Assembly: GCA_035620975.1 (NCBI GenBank)
Contig: DASPFV010000311.1
Coordinates: 1-6,721, forward strand
Direction of reading: 5' to 3'
Length of the DNA stretch: 6,721 nucleotides
Origin: DASPFV01 sp035620975
GTDB lineage: Bacteria; Acidobacteriota; Vicinamibacteria; Vicinamibacterales; 2-12-FULL-66-21
Of this stretch, positions 6,401 through 6,721 are shown piece by piece (positions within the stretch are counted from its first letter, which is position 1; every line of letters begins with the position of its first letter). Both the position numbers and the translations under genes were made by a program. Under the pieces are notes generated by a model. That model worked only from the letters and a program-made list of their open reading frames with translations, searched no databases and was not told the DNA's origin.

Positions 6401-6721
6401 CGTGTCGAGCGTGAGCGCCTGGGACTGCACCTCGACCGTCTCCGTCAGATTGCCCGGCTCGAGCAGCATGTCGACGCGCTGGATCTGATCCACGGTCAGC
6501 AGCACGTCGGAGTGCAGCGCCATCTTGAAGCCCGCCTGCTCGCCGCTGACGAGATAGCGGCCGACGGGCAGGAGCGGAATCACGTAGTCGCCGCTGTTGT
6601 TGGACTTCGTCTCGCGCGTCAGGCCCGTCTGCTGGTTCGTCACGACGACCTTGACGCCCGGCATCACGGCGCCGGTCACGTCGCGGACGGTCCCGGTGAT
6701 CTGGCCCGTGGCTGTCTGGGC
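3497..6721 (-). CDS. Oar-like TonB-dependent outer-membrane receptor, 5' end outside window
   Basis: The frame is open from the right edge to TGA at 3497-3499, giving 1074 residues (numbered here from the edge). It begins AQTATGQITGTVRD, which looks like the mature start just after a signal peptide, so probably only some 20-40 codons are missing; the GTG at 6679 is internal and not the true start. Residues 7-92 are a carboxypeptidase-regulatory-like beta domain (GTVRD, SGDYVIPLLPVGRYLVSGEQAGF). ETVEV at 94-98 is a TonB-box-like segment. The plug spans about 110-228 with LPLNGRN (124-130), MIDG (172-175), EFKEQTTTYSAEYG (197-210) and KTGTNEFHG. The remainder is the large beta barrel (for example YFAPYFQDDWRVNSRLTLNLGLRWDYR), ending in LGFKVIF with the terminal Phe needed for outer-membrane assembly. 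It probably imports a large substrate using TonB energy; the substrate is not predictable. No SusD-like partner is seen. A TPR gene follows downstream. Confidence 0.92.
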   Translation of the reverse strand, partial: AQTATGQITGTVRDVTGAVMPGVKVVVTNQQTGLTRETKSNNSGDYVIPLLPVGRYLVSGEQAGFKMALHSDVLLTVDQIQRVDMLLEPGNLTETVEVQSQALTLDTASASVGHTITERQVTELPLNGRNFLQLLFLGAGAVETGGEQGAMRQGVGNAISIMGARPTSNNFMIDGTANIDTSLGTPAAVLSVDAIQEFKEQTTTYSAEYGFSSNQINLVSKTGTNEFHGTGFSFFRNDAWDARNFFDDKTRPAPLLDQKQFGFVAGGPVLLPGYDGRNRTFFLVNYEGTRIDRGATNFYTVPTPEELSGRFTTTIIDPVTGAPFPNNTIPPARFSRLAQLALRNNWFPAPNTTAAQGNYQAVRTFPQNQDQFTIRGDQDLARYGRVFFRYTDTSYENTSAGNMIDAGNRVFLQDTKNWQVSHSWPILNTLVNQFRIGRVDARADQHGIACPQGDVDFLGVTGTFTDIPDEQRECPSIGMTGYSGTGGAVNAYTASNQPMWDVSNTATWVRGNHTLIVGANYRRWWLQRDLATGFLGNYAFNVGFTGHRVADMLLGYYSQVGIFQPAAFSVPGAAGNPREFNFTYFAPYFQDDWRVNSRLTLNLGLRWDYRNVPYETRNRMAWRNLDYAPGGLLVADESLVDGGIVDGAYYQYAGRRSPENPDRFKVFAPRLGFAWRPLDDQTVIRGGYGVFFDSAEGREIDGAADVYPYVSRGNYTQSVGQPTPLQTSDALFPSFAAPGVATPAANTFLAVSQSPEPRNPYMQQWSLGVQREVFTRTTLELNYIGTHGSNLLMRRNIAQALPYDPANPLSVSARKPYPNFVTYIDSDWGGRSNYNAFNTKLEHRGRGSIMTVAYTWARSTDSKSAAAGIGASGFNGWQGFLNNHDPERDYGLSDFDVDHRLVGSFVYNLPFGSGEKFASDATGLKNALVGGWQVNGIYTLQRGFPITIQASDAGGLNDTSGTNRADIVGDPDVGERTVRQWFNTAAFAQPGPGMFGTVGRNTLRGPGVNNLDFALFKNFTVTRGVRLQFRLESFNALNHTQFQGVSTNLTSATFGVVTSARAARINQLGFKVIF

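Noticed and set aside
6677..6679. GTG at 6679 as the start of the receptor
   Set aside because: The frame stays open to the window edge and the 14 upstream codons read AQTATGQITGTVRD, the typical first strand of the carboxypeptidase-regulatory-like domain, so the gene begins outside the window.

Overview
The window is GC-rich and carries four unrelated-looking transcription blocks whose protein families point to Acidobacteriota (a Vicinamibacteria-like lineage is plausible; this is inference from families, not from a marker gene). The strongest hints are the N-terminal part of a 'VWFA-related Acidobacterial domain' secreted protein and a very large Oar-type TonB-dependent receptor with an N-terminal carboxypeptidase-regulatory-like domain. 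Both families are heavily expanded in that phylum.

Layout. (1) 1-668, minus strand: 5' part of a secreted VWA-type protein that runs off the left edge. (2) 669-779: divergent promoter region with a near-consensus sigma70 promoter (TTGACA, 16 bp, TATGAT) pointing right, and a 22-bp near-perfect palindrome filling its spacer. (3) 780-2115, plus strand: a tight three-gene operon of an ArsR-type winged-helix regulator, an SRPBCC/AHSA1-type ligand-binding protein (26-bp overlap) and a DinB-superfamily four-helix protein with an intact three-histidine metal site (12-bp gap). (4) 2128-6721, minus strand: an Oar-like TonB-dependent receptor, truncated by the right edge just after its presumed signal peptide, followed 145 bp downstream by a secreted tetratricopeptide-repeat protein. 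The TPR gene converges on the DinB gene with only 12 bp between the stop codons.

How the parts may work together. The ArsR-like protein most likely represses its own operon through the palindrome. It lacks the cysteine metal box of ArsR/SmtB sensors, so the signal is unknown. The SRPBCC and DinB proteins are probably cytoplasmic small-molecule binding or thiol/metal-dependent enzymes of unknown substrate. The receptor and TPR protein form an envelope pair, probably import of a large nutrient across the outer membrane plus a periplasmic scaffold, but no SusD-like partner lies in the window.

The most notable sequence feature is that the regulator appears to be translated from a leaderless mRNA: its only possible GTG start lies 7 bp past the -10 box, while the downstream gene has a very strong Shine-Dalgarno sequence. 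No RNA genes, CRISPR arrays, insertion sequences or phage genes were seen. I see no clear evidence of a wholly new system; the regulator-SRPBCC-DinB cassette is the best candidate for unexplained biology.
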